Assembly: GCF_029360665.1 (NCBI RefSeq)
Contig: NZ_JARDUB010000003.1
Coordinates: forward strand, 310,001-374,000
Length of the DNA stretch: 64,000 bases
Direction of reading: 5' to 3'
Source of the DNA: Eudoraea chungangensis
GTDB taxonomy: Bacteria; Bacteroidota; Bacteroidia; Flavobacteriales; Flavobacteriaceae
Made by a program: the position numbers and the translations under genes. A model generated the notes under the pieces. It saw nothing but the letters and a program-made list of their open reading frames with translations. It was not told where the DNA came from and made no database searches. Below are positions 8,408 through 16,239 of the stretch, one piece after another. Numbering within the stretch: the stretch's first letter is position 1; each line of letters opens with the position of its first letter.

Positions 8408-10396
8408 ATGAAATTTAAGGTAGTATCTGAATTTAAACCAACCGGAGATCAGCCGGAAGCCATTAGTCAGTTAAAAGAAGGGATTGTTACAGGCGAAAGA
8501 TACCAAACGCTCCTGGGAGTTACGGGATCTGGAAAGACGTTCACTGTTGCAAACTTGATAAAAGAAGTACAGCGCCCTACTTTGGTTCTTGCTCACAATA
8601 AAACACTTGCCGCACAATTATATTCGGAATTCAAGCAGTTTTTTCCCGAAAACGCAGTGGAGTATTTTGTCTCCTATTACGACTACTATCAACCTGAAGC
8701 CTATATACCTACCTCTGGCTTATATATAGAAAAAGATCTTTCAATTAATGAAGATATTGAAAAGCTAAGGTTAAGTGCAACTTCCTCCTTACTCTCTGGC
8801 CGGAGAGATGTAATAGTAGTTGCATCTGTTTCTTGCCTTTACGGTATCGGAAACCCTGTAGAATTTCAAAAAAATGTAATCTCTATAAAGAAAGATCAGG
8901 TTATATCCAGAACAAAGTTTCTTCATCAATTAGTCCAGAGTCTTTATTCCAGGACTACCGCAGATTTTAAAAATGGAAATTTCAGGGTTAAGGGAGATGT
9001 AATTGATGTCTTTCCCAGTTATGCAGACCACGCTTTCAGAATTCATTTTTTTGGAGATGAAATTGAAGAAATTGAGGCATTTGATCCTTTTAAAAATAAA
9101 TCACTGGAACAATATGAAACTCTTAATATTTATCCAGCGAATATGTTTGTAACCTCTCCTGATATTCTCCAGGGAGCCATACATAACATTCAGGAAGATT
9201 TGGTTCATCAGATTGAATATTTTAAAGAAATTGGTAAGCACTTAGAAGCAAAACGTTTAGAAGAAAGAACAAATTTTGATTTAGAGATGATACGTGAACT
9301 AGGCTACTGCTCGGGCATAGAAAACTACTCTAGGTATTTAGATGGTCGGGAGCCTGGTACCAGGCCCTTTTGCCTACTCGATTATTTTCCAGATGATTAT
9401 TTGATGGTCGTAGACGAAAGCCATGTTACCATTCCACAGGTACATGCAATGTATGGGGGTGATAGATCTAGAAAAGAGAATTTAGTAGAATACGGTTTTA
9501 GACTACCCGCAGCTATGGATAACAGACCTCTGAAATTTGAAGAATTTGAAGCTTTACAAAATCAGGTCATATATGTAAGTGCAACCCCGGCAGATTACGA
9601 ATTAAAAAATAGTCAAGGAGTCTATGTAGAACAGCTTATTAGACCCACAGGTTTATTAGATCCCGTAATTGAGGTTAGGCCAAGTTTAAATCAAATAGAT
9701 GACCTTGTTGAAGAAATTCAAAAAAGAGTAGAGTTAGATGAGAGAACCTTGGTCACTACACTAACCAAAAGAATGGCGGAAGAATTGGCCAAATACCTAA
9801 GCCGTATTAGTGTAAGGTGTAGGTATATTCACTCTGATGTAGACACTTTAGAACGAGTGGAAATTATGCAAGATCTTCGGAAAGGAATTTTCGATGTTTT
9901 AATCGGTGTTAATTTATTGAGAGAAGGACTAGACCTGCCAGAGGTATCCCTTGTAGCAATTTTAGATGCCGATAAGGAAGGCTTTTTAAGGAGTAATCGA
10001 TCGTTAACACAAACCGTTGGACGGGCGGCTCGGCATCTTAATGGAAAAGCGATTATGTATGCAGATAAAATTACTCATAGCATGAAATCGACTATGGACG
10101 AAACCAAATACAGACGTCAAAAACAAATGGAGTACAACACCAAACATAAAATTACCCCTAAAGCATTAGAAAAAAGCTTGGATAGTGTTTTGGCCAAAAA
10201 CTCCGTATCCACTTTTCATTTTGAAAAAGAAGAAATGAAAGCGGCCGAACCAGACATCGAATATCTGACCAAAGAACAACGAGAAAAACTAATCAGGGAT
10301 AAGAGAAAAGCTATGGAAAAAGCTGCAAAAGATCTCGATTTCATGCATGCAGCAAAGCTTAGGGATGAAATAAAACAATTACAACAACAGAATTAA
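8408..10396 (+). CDS. uvrB: Excinuclease ABC subunit UvrB
   Basis: 662 residues, normal UvrB length. It is the DNA-damage-verifying helicase-like subunit of nucleotide excision repair, acting between UvrA recognition and UvrC incision. Visible: Walker A GVTGSGKTFT (residues 38-47), the beta-hairpin region YYDYYQPEAYIP, DESH box, motif III YVSATPADYE, motif VI QTVGRAARH, and the C-terminal UVR domain (about residues 620-660), which contacts UvrC. All key motifs are intact. It is a single gene here; uvrA and uvrC are not in the window. A TAAATTTG element ends 5 bases before the ATG. A strong hairpin terminator follows. Confidence 0.98.
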   Translation: MKFKVVSEFKPTGDQPEAISQLKEGIVTGERYQTLLGVTGSGKTFTVANLIKEVQRPTLVLAHNKTLAAQLYSEFKQFFPENAVEYFVSYYDYYQPEAYIPTSGLYIEKDLSINEDIEKLRLSATSSLLSGRRDVIVVASVSCLYGIGNPVEFQKNVISIKKDQVISRTKFLHQLVQSLYSRTTADFKNGNFRVKGDVIDVFPSYADHAFRIHFFGDEIEEIEAFDPFKNKSLEQYETLNIYPANMFVTSPDILQGAIHNIQEDLVHQIEYFKEIGKHLEAKRLEERTNFDLEMIRELGYCSGIENYSRYLDGREPGTRPFCLLDYFPDDYLMVVDESHVTIPQVHAMYGGDRSRKENLVEYGFRLPAAMDNRPLKFEEFEALQNQVIYVSATPADYELKNSQGVYVEQLIRPTGLLDPVIEVRPSLNQIDDLVEEIQKRVELDERTLVTTLTKRMAEELAKYLSRISVRCRYIHSDVDTLERVEIMQDLRKGIFDVLIGVNLLREGLDLPEVSLVAILDADKEGFLRSNRSLTQTVGRAARHLNGKAIMYADKITHSMKSTMDETKYRRQKQMEYNTKHKITPKALEKSLDSVLAKNSVSTFHFEKEEMKAAEPDIEYLTKEQREKLIRDKRKAMEKAAKDLDFMHAAKLRDEIKQLQQQN

Positions 10397-10430
10397 AAAA
10401 GAGAGCGTCACAATTACTTGTAACGCTCTC
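10395..10430. terminator. Bidirectional intrinsic terminator between uvrB and hsp20
   Basis: The arms 10401-10413 and 10418-10430 form a 13-bp stem with one mismatch around the loop TTAC. On the minus strand the stem is followed by a run of T (10400-10395), so it is an excellent terminator for hsp20. It also ends the uvrB transcript. Confidence 0.85.
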
Positions 10431-10496
10431 CCAACTAACCAACTAAACAAACCAACCATCATGAAAATCCACGATTGGATATTTCACAACTTTTTC

Positions 10497-10925
10497 TTAC
10501 TGCCCAATTTCAATTAATCTCTTGGGCTTGGGTAATGCTTCTTCTTTTTTGGGTAATACAAATTTTAATACCCCATCTTTATAGGAAGCTTTTATAGCAT
10601 CTTCATCCACACTTTCAGGAAGGGTAAAAGCTCTCTTAAAGGATTCGTATGAATACTCTTTTCTTGAATAATTATTATTCTCGGTTTTATTTTCCTGAGA
10701 TAATTCACTGGAGATGGTTAAGACTTGTTCGTCGATTTCCACGTTAAAGTCTTCTCTTTTTCGTCCTGGAACAAACAATTCTAATTGAAAATCAGTTTCA
10801 TTTTCCATGATGTTCACTGCTGGTACATAAGAGGTATGGTTTTCAAGACCTCCAAACCAATCTGGCTTAAAAATATCATTCATCAAAGACGGAAACACTA
10901 CATTGTTTTTTCTTATAATACTCAT
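10497..10925 (-). CDS. Small heat shock protein, Hsp20/alpha-crystallin family
   Basis: 142 residues from the ATG at 10925; a longer frame reaching 10973 is less likely because MSIIRKNN is the usual start. It is an ATP-independent holdase that binds unfolding proteins. The alpha-crystallin domain spans about residues 35-130 (YVPAVNIMENETDFQLELFVPGRK ... EDFNVEIDEQVLTIS ... SYKDGVLKFVLPKK), with A-x-x-x-(D/N)GVL conserved. The C-terminal tail PKPKRLIEIGQ carries the I-x-I oligomerisation motif (IEI). The gene is monocistronic between the uvrB terminator and a 150-base intergenic region. Confidence 0.93.
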   Translation of the reverse strand: MSIIRKNNVVFPSLMNDIFKPDWFGGLENHTSYVPAVNIMENETDFQLELFVPGRKREDFNVEIDEQVLTISSELSQENKTENNNYSRKEYSYESFKRAFTLPESVDEDAIKASYKDGVLKFVLPKKEEALPKPKRLIEIGQ

Positions 10926-11080
10926 AACTATATACTTTTTATTAGACTTAAATTTATATCTGGTATAGGTCAAAAGTTATACCAAGGCTAATAAATGACT
11001 TTTTGTCTCTATTTAGCTAAACGTTAGCGACAATATGGCATATTTTAAAAAGAAAAAAGGTAAGTTGACTAAGAATTAGT

Positions 11081-11482
11081 CTAATTGTAGTGTGCCTTGA
11101 AAATATCTATAAGTACTTCTGGAGGAACAATTTTATCGGGATATTGATGCATCACACTTAGAACCTGCTCGATTGCCGAGGGTGGCAACCCCATTCCCAG
11201 TCCAATATTATGCAATTTGCTAATTTCAACTAGACGTTGATTATTATCGACATTCATTAGCAGTAACAACCTGTGAAATTGAAGAATCCTTTCTGCCTGG
11301 GTTTTGGGAATAATCTTTTGGGCTTTAGCTTTAAACAAGGAATCGAAGGTCTTCTTGTTTACGCCTAAATTGGTGGCAACACTAAAAAGAAAGTTGTATT
11401 CGCTGTCATTGAGATCTTCATCAGCCTTGGCAAATGCGATCATTTCTGACAAAATACTCAGTTTTTCTTCTAGAGAGTTCAT
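11081..11482 (-). CDS. TerB-like (tellurite-resistance-B fold) protein
   Basis: 133 residues from the ATG at 11482 (MNSLEEKLSILSEMIAFAKA). A frame extending to 11611 has a hydrophobic, Cys-containing N-terminus not typical of the family. The all-helical sequence with an acidic patch (FAKADEDLNDSEYNFL) fits the TerB domain, whose members bind metal or act as helical co-chaperone-like modules. Flavobacterial relatives are sometimes mislabelled as excinuclease subunit. No membrane segment. It is divergent from the DUF1456 gene, 140 bases away. Function is unknown. Confidence 0.6.
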   Translation of the reverse strand: MNSLEEKLSILSEMIAFAKADEDLNDSEYNFLFSVATNLGVNKKTFDSLFKAKAQKIIPKTQAERILQFHRLLLLMNVDNNQRLVEISKLHNIGLGMGLPPSAIEQVLSVMHQYPDKIVPPEVLIDIFKAHYN

Positions 11483-11622
11483 TAGTACAATTATTTTTTG
11501 AGAGACCAAAACCGTTATTAATACAACAGTTTTTTTTAGTATTTCGTATAATGAAGACACGGAAATACGGCAATAAAACCATGAAGACAGGAAAAATATA
11601 ATACCTTGCAAAAAAAAATAAA

Positions 11623-12021
11623 ATGAACAATAATGATATTCTAAAAAAATTGCGCGTAGCTCTAATGCTAAGAGATGACGAAATTGTACAAATATTAGAG
11701 CTTGTAGATTTTAGAATATCCAAAAGTGAAATCGGCGCTTTTTGTAGAAAAGAAGGCCATCCGAAATTCAGAGAATGTGGAGATCAGGTATTGCGTAATT
11801 TCCTGAATGGATTGGTGATTAAACTTAGAGGTACCAAAGAAAATCCAAAAACCCCTGCCGAATTTCTAGACAAAAAGAAAAAAGATGTTCTAGACAGAAA
11901 AAAGAATCCTGTTCCTCCTAAAAAGCAGAAAGAAGCTTCGAAGGCTAAGGACATTAAAGGAAAAAACAAGAAAAGTGACCTAGGACCGGTGAAATACAAA
12001 AACAAGAAAAAAACCAAATAG
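11623..12021 (+). CDS. DUF1456 family protein (YehS-like)
   Basis: 132 residues. The first 70 (MNNNDILKKLRVALMLRDDE ...) contain two short related helical units, each with the pattern LR-AL-L-D--I--I, as in DUF1456. The second ends DQVLRNFLNGLVIKLRG. The last 45 residues are almost all Lys with Pro and Asp, a disordered basic tail that could bind nucleic acid (inference). Function in the family is unknown. ATG start at 11623; no downstream partner in the same direction. Confidence 0.75.
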   Translation: MNNNDILKKLRVALMLRDDEIVQILELVDFRISKSEIGAFCRKEGHPKFRECGDQVLRNFLNGLVIKLRGTKENPKTPAEFLDKKKKDVLDRKKNPVPPKKQKEASKAKDIKGKNKKSDLGPVKYKNKKKTK

Positions 12022-12037
12022 AATTAAGGCTTTTATA

Positions 12038-12114
12038 TTTCAATAATTTTAAAGAATCTCTAAAAATAAAAGGAGTACATTTTGCTGCTATGACCGACTG
12101 GGCTACCATTGAAA
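12038..12114 (-). other. Possible decayed tRNA-like sequence
   Basis: Read on the minus strand, the 77 bases begin TTTCAAT and end ATTGAAA, a perfect 7-bp pair at tRNA spacing. After it comes GGTAGCCCAGTCGGTCATAG, close to the D-arm consensus GGTAGCTCAGTTGGTAGAG. The D stem does not pair well, and no anticodon stem or GGTTCRA T-loop is visible. It is therefore not a functional tRNA; remnant or coincidence. Confidence 0.25.
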
Positions 12115-12170
12115 CATAGGATGTGTTTATCTATCTCCTTAATAAAACTCATTTCTGTAATGCTGTTAAA

Positions 12171-12201
12171 CAAAAAAAGAGCCTCTTAGGCAGAGACTCT
12201 T
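12171..12201 (-). terminator. Intrinsic terminator of sucC
   Basis: On the minus strand AGAGTCTC pairs with GAGGCTCT (one G-U) around a 7-base loop, followed by seven T. It lies about 25 bases after the sucC stop. Confidence 0.85.
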
Positions 12202-12224
12202 AAATTTATCTTTGTTAGATTGGA

Positions 12225-13418
12225 TTAAGCCAATACTTCCTTCACCTTGTCTGCAGCTTCTTGAAACTGTACAGCTGAATGTACAGCTAATCCCGAATTA
12301 TCAATTATTTCTTTGGCTAATTCAGCATTTGTGCCCTGTAGCCTTACAATAATAGGTACGTTGATAGCATCACCCATATTCCTGTAAGCATCAACAATAC
12401 CTTGAGCAACTCTATCACAACGAACAATCCCGCCAAAAATATTAACCAAGATTGCTTTTACCTCACTGTCTTTCAGAATAATTCTAAAAGCTTCTTCTAC
12501 TCTTTTGGCGTCAGCAGTACCACCCACATCCAAAAAGTTGGCTGGTTTACCTCCCGCCATTTTAATAAGGTCCATGGTTGCCATAGCCAGTCCGGCGCCA
12601 TTTACCATACATCCCACATTGCCGTCTAAATCCACATAATTTAATCCAACTGCTCGGGCTTCCACTTCAATTGGGCTTTCCTCTCGTAAATCGCGCATTT
12701 CCGCATATTGTTTGCGTCTATATAGTGCATTATCATCTATGGACACTTTCGCATCAACAGCCATAATTTTATTATCAGAAGTCTTCAAGACTGGATTGAT
12801 TTCGAACATATTCGAATCGCTCTGATCATAAGCTTTATAAAGAGCGGCAACAAATTTTGTCATCTCCTTAAATGCCTTTCCTGATAATCCTAAATTAAAG
12901 GCAACCTTTCTAGCCTGAAAAGGTAACAAGCCTACAGCAGGATCAATTTCTTCCGTAAATATTAAATGGGGGGTCTTATCAGCAACTTCTTCAATATCCA
13001 TCCCACCCTCCGTGGAATACATAATCATATTCCTGCCATTGGCTCTATTTAACAAAACCGACATGTAAAATTCTGATGTCTCACTTTCACCGGGATAATA
13101 AACATCTTCTGCAATCAACACCTGGTGTACTTTCTTTCCTTCAGCTGAGGTCTGAGGGGTAATTAGGTTCATCCCGATAATCTGCCCTGAAATCTCCTCT
13201 ACTTCTTTAAGGTTTTTGGCGAGTTTTACTCCACCGCCCTTTCCTCGCCCACCAGCATGGACTTGCGCCTTAATAACGTACCATTCTGTTCCAGTTTCCC
13301 TATTTAATTGTTTGGCGACATCCACAGCCTCTTTTGGATTATGGGCTACTAGACCTCGTTGTATATTTACTCCAAAACTTGCTAGTATTTCTTTACCCTG
13401 ATATTCGTGAAGATTCAT
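12225..13418 (-). CDS. sucC: Succinyl-CoA ligase [ADP-forming] subunit beta
   Basis: 397 residues, full length. The TCA-cycle enzyme makes ATP from succinyl-CoA as an alpha/beta complex; the beta subunit binds nucleotide. Visible: N-terminal MNLHEYQGKEILASFGV, the ATP-grasp domain with VKAQVHAGGRGKGGGVK (Gly-rich loop), EINPV (about residue 206) and the C-terminal CoA-ligase domain with NVGCMVNGAGLAMATMD, NFLDVGGTAD and NIFGGIVRCD. The alpha subunit gene (sucD) is not next to it, so the two are separately placed, as is common in Flavobacteriaceae. A -7 element lies at 13444-13451 and a strong terminator follows. Confidence 0.97.
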   Translation of the reverse strand: MNLHEYQGKEILASFGVNIQRGLVAHNPKEAVDVAKQLNRETGTEWYVIKAQVHAGGRGKGGGVKLAKNLKEVEEISGQIIGMNLITPQTSAEGKKVHQVLIAEDVYYPGESETSEFYMSVLLNRANGRNMIMYSTEGGMDIEEVADKTPHLIFTEEIDPAVGLLPFQARKVAFNLGLSGKAFKEMTKFVAALYKAYDQSDSNMFEINPVLKTSDNKIMAVDAKVSIDDNALYRRKQYAEMRDLREESPIEVEARAVGLNYVDLDGNVGCMVNGAGLAMATMDLIKMAGGKPANFLDVGGTADAKRVEEAFRIILKDSEVKAILVNIFGGIVRCDRVAQGIVDAYRNMGDAINVPIIVRLQGTNAELAKEIIDNSGLAVHSAVQFQEAADKVKEVLA

Positions 13419-13443
13419 ATTATAAATTGTCTATGTTCGGAGG

Positions 13444-13451
13444 CAAAAATA
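13444..13451 (-). promoter_or_regulatory. Promoter -7 element of sucC
   Basis: Minus-strand TATTTTTG followed by CC matches TAnnTTTG. The implied transcription start is about 20 bases before the sucC ATG. No clear TTTG at -33. Confidence 0.5.
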
Positions 13452-13565
13452 GGAAACAGCCTTCAGTTACCCTAATAAATTGAATAGAAGGCACTAAAAA
13501 AAACAAAATAAAAGAGTCTATCTCAAAAGCTGCTGTTTTTAGCTTGAGAAAACGTCATAAATCAG

Positions 13566-14204
13566 TTATAAGGTAAAATCTTGAAAGTCAAGAGGGTCAA
13601 AATTCTTAAAATGCCCATTTAATTCAATAAGCATCTTTGTTCTATTAATTTCTCCTAAAACCTGAATGGTGGAGGTAAGATGTTCTAGGATAAATGCCAA
13701 ACGATCCTTTTCATGAGGCATCTGCAATAATTGATACTCCTGCTCGAAGGACAAACCCATTTTATGCGCCAGTTGATAGGGGTTAAATAAAAGAGGATCA
13801 ATTTCAGTAAATGGTACTTCCATCATCGCATAAAGATTTTTCAATTTGAGGATTACTTCTTTCTTATCCTCAATGTCCCCATCTTTTATGTTATCTAGAT
13901 ACTTGACAATTCCCCCGGCATAAAGTTTTCCATCCAAGGTGTTTTCAAAGCTAACTACCTTAAAGACTTGTCGTGCTACACATAATACATCCATAGAACC
14001 GTTTTCGTAGGAATTTACAACTTCCACTAATTGCACCTCCGTACCATAAGTAATTGTATCATTAATATAAACAGGAATTCCAAAGGTAACTGCCTCTCTT
14101 CGGCAATCATTAATTAGCTCTTTATAGCGGTCTTCAAAAATGTGTAACGGTACTTTTTCTCCTGGAAAAAAAACAGATTTTAATGGAAAAAAGGGAATCT
14201 TCAT
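13566..14204 (-). CDS. LON peptidase substrate-binding domain protein
   Basis: 212 residues. The N-terminal part (PFFPLKSVFFPGEKVPLHIFEDRYKELI) is the classic opening of the Lon N-terminal (substrate-binding) domain. The rest is a helical bundle (about residues 115-200). The AAA+ and protease domains of Lon are absent; such stand-alone proteins occur widely, with unknown role, possibly as adaptors. ATG at 14204. It is divergent from lysA, 155 bases away; a 31-bp palindrome lies between the two. Confidence 0.88.
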   Translation of the reverse strand: MKIPFFPLKSVFFPGEKVPLHIFEDRYKELINDCRREAVTFGIPVYINDTITYGTEVQLVEVVNSYENGSMDVLCVARQVFKVVSFENTLDGKLYAGGIVKYLDNIKDGDIEDKKEVILKLKNLYAMMEVPFTEIDPLLFNPYQLAHKMGLSFEQEYQLLQMPHEKDRLAFILEHLTSTIQVLGEINRTKMLIELNGHFKNFDPLDFQDFTL

Positions 14205-14263
14205 AGATTTTTATTTTAAAAATACAACTTGGTAGACCCACATACAAATGAAAATGAATATTG

Positions 14264-14294
14264 TTATATTTAAAACAATATGTTTTAAATATAA
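14264..14294. promoter_or_regulatory. 31-bp perfect inverted repeat (13-5-13), candidate operator
   Basis: TTATATTTAAAAC (14264-14276) and GTTTTAAATATAA (14282-14294) are exact reverse complements, separated by AATAT. It sits in the divergent region between the lon-domain gene and lysA, ending 16 bases upstream of the lysA -33 box. It is too AT-rich and lacks a T tract for a terminator; a binding site for a dimeric regulator is inferred. Confidence 0.5.
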
Positions 14295-14310
14295 AAAACA
14301 TCTAAATATT

Positions 14311-14342
14311 TTTGTAAAGTCACCTCTATAATTATAGCTTTG
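14311..14342 (+). promoter_or_regulatory. Promoter of lysA
   Basis: TTTG at 14311-14314 and TAGCTTTG at 14335-14342 with a 20-base spacer match the Bacteroidota -33/-7 consensus. The ATG of lysA is 17 bases after the -7 box. Confidence 0.75.
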
Positions 14343-14359
14343 TATGAAATAAAAAGAGT

Positions 14360-15601
14360 ATGAAAAACAAAGATCTGATAAACATTTCCGAGAAATTTGG
14401 TAATCCCGTTTATGTCTACGATGCGGAGAAGATAATTTCGCAATTTGAGCGACTCACAAAGGCTTTTAAGACGGTAAAGTACTTAAAACTAAATTACGCC
14501 GCCAAAGCCCTTTCAAACCTAAGTATTTTAAGACTTATGAATAGTCTTGGAAGTGGTTTAGACACAGTATCTATTCAGGAGGTTCAACTAGGCCTGATGG
14601 CTGGGTTTAAACCAGAGAATATAATTTTCACTCCCAATGGAGTTTCCCTAGAAGAAATTGAAGAGGCTTCAGCCTTAGGTGTACGCATCAATATCGACAA
14701 CCTGTCTATTTTAGAACAATTTGGGAATAAGCATCCGGACGTACCTGTATGTATCAGAATCAATCCTCACGTAATGGCTGGGGGTAATTCCAATATTTCT
14801 GTGGGCCATATAGATTCAAAATTCGGAATAAGCATACATCAAATACCTCATTTGCTTCGTATAGTGGAGCTTACACAAATGAAGATAAACGGTATTCATA
14901 TGCATACCGGAAGCGACATCTTGGATATTGAAGTGTTTCTTTACGCCTCTGAAATTCTTTTCGATACGGCCAAGAATTTTAAGGATTTAGAGTTTATAGA
15001 TTTTGGAAGCGGTTTTAAGGTACCCTATAAGGAGGGGGATATAGAAACAAATATCGAGGAATTGGGTGAAAAGCTCAGTGGCAGATTCAATACATTTTGT
15101 AAGGAATATGGAAGAGAGCTCACTTTGGCCTTTGAACCTGGTAAGTTCTTAGTTAGTGAGGCTGGTTATTTTTTAGCCCGAGTAAATGTAGTTAAACAAA
15201 CTACGTCTACTGTTTTTGCCAGCGTAGACTCCGGTTTTAATCATTTAATTAGACCTATGTTATATGGAGCATCTCACCAAATTGAAAATATATCTAATCC
15301 CAAAGGGCGAGAACGTTATTATTCGGTAGTGGGTTACATATGTGAAACTGATACTTTTGGAAATAATCGCAGAATTAATGAAATTAGGGAAGGCGACATA
15401 CTCTGTTTTAAAAATGCAGGGGCCTACTGTTTTACTATGGCTAGTAACTATAATTCCAGGTATAGACCTGCAGAAGTACTCTGGCATGAGGGTAAGGCTA
15501 GTCTGATTAGAAAAAGAGAAACTTTTGATGATCTCATAAAAAACCAAATTGATATTAAAAATTTATTTATGGCCAAGGTAGAATCTACAGAGGCAAAATA
15601 A
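14360..15601 (+). CDS. lysA: Diaminopimelate decarboxylase
   Basis: 413 residues. A PLP enzyme (fold type III) that converts meso-diaminopimelate to L-lysine. The PLP lysine is K49 in KLNYAAKAL; MHTGSDI is the H-x-G-S motif; DFGSGF and FEPGKFLV line the phosphate site; CETDTFG supplies the catalytic Cys from the second subunit; the barrel is followed by a C-terminal beta domain with NAGAYCFTMASNYN. All key residues are present. It has its own promoter (14311-14342). A secreted thioredoxin gene follows 62 bases downstream. Confidence 0.95.
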   Translation: MKNKDLINISEKFGNPVYVYDAEKIISQFERLTKAFKTVKYLKLNYAAKALSNLSILRLMNSLGSGLDTVSIQEVQLGLMAGFKPENIIFTPNGVSLEEIEEASALGVRINIDNLSILEQFGNKHPDVPVCIRINPHVMAGGNSNISVGHIDSKFGISIHQIPHLLRIVELTQMKINGIHMHTGSDILDIEVFLYASEILFDTAKNFKDLEFIDFGSGFKVPYKEGDIETNIEELGEKLSGRFNTFCKEYGRELTLAFEPGKFLVSEAGYFLARVNVVKQTTSTVFASVDSGFNHLIRPMLYGASHQIENISNPKGRERYYSVVGYICETDTFGNNRRINEIREGDILCFKNAGAYCFTMASNYNSRYRPAEVLWHEGKASLIRKRETFDDLIKNQIDIKNLFMAKVESTEAK

Positions 15602-15663
15602 AGCATGTAAAATTTCGTTAGTTTTGTAAAAGAAAGTGGACTAAACATAGAAATCCCTTACAT

Positions 15664-16197
15664 ATGACTCAGAACAAACTTATGTTTATTAAAGGAATAT
15701 TATTTCTCTTTACAGTTTTAATTACTACGGCCACCAAGGCACAAGAAGTTCAATGGCTGAGCTGGGAAGAGGCTACCCAACTGGCTCAGAGTGATGCGGC
15801 TCCAAAGAAGATTTTTATAGATGTTTATACGGACTGGTGTGGATGGTGTAAAAAAATGGACAAAGACACTTTTCAAAATGAGGAAGTCGCGACCTATATG
15901 ACTGCCAATTTTTATATGGTTAAATTAGATGGAGAAGGGAAAGAACCTATCGAATACAATGGTAAAACCTATTCCTATGTACCTTCTGGAAGAAGAGGAT
16001 ATCATGAACTCGCTGCTGCACTGATGCAAGGAAAATTAAGCTATCCTACGGTAATCTTTTTAGACGAAAATTTAAAAATGCTCTCCCCGGTTCCGGGATA
16101 CCAAAAGCCAGCGCCCTTTTTAAATATTGCTAGATATTTTGGAGATGACATTTACAAGGAAAAAGATTGGAATTCCTATAGCGGCAATAGTAAATAA
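15664..16197 (+). CDS. Secreted thioredoxin-fold protein
   Basis: 177 residues. An N-terminal signal peptide (about residues 7-26, LMFIKGILFLFTVLITTATKA) exports it to the periplasm. The thioredoxin fold follows with the active site CGWC inside DVYTDWCGWCKKMD and the cis-Pro region KLSYPTVIFLDE. This resembles DsbD-gamma/DUF255-type proteins used for disulfide reduction. A 25-residue insertion (GEGKEPIEYNGKTYSYVPSG) lies between strands. TAGTTTTG at 15619-15626 may be a weak promoter, or it may read through from lysA. It converges with guaB. Confidence 0.85.
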   Translation: MTQNKLMFIKGILFLFTVLITTATKAQEVQWLSWEEATQLAQSDAAPKKIFIDVYTDWCGWCKKMDKDTFQNEEVATYMTANFYMVKLDGEGKEPIEYNGKTYSYVPSGRRGYHELAAALMQGKLSYPTVIFLDENLKMLSPVPGYQKPAPFLNIARYFGDDIYKEKDWNSYSGNSK

Positions 16198-16239
16198 ATA
16201 CCTTGAAATTAGGTGTCTTTCCTTAGATAAAACTTTTAA

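Noticed and set aside
10926-10973. Sixteen extra N-terminal codons for hsp20
   Set aside because: The extension is basic and unlike Hsp20 N-termini; the ATG at 10925 gives the usual start and length.
11483-11611. N-terminal extension of the TerB-like protein with a hydrophobic segment
   Set aside because: It covers the intergenic promoter area and is not typical of the family; ATG 11482 chosen.
12091-12117. Intact tRNA gene
   Set aside because: D-arm resemblance only; no anticodon stem-loop or T-loop can be drawn.
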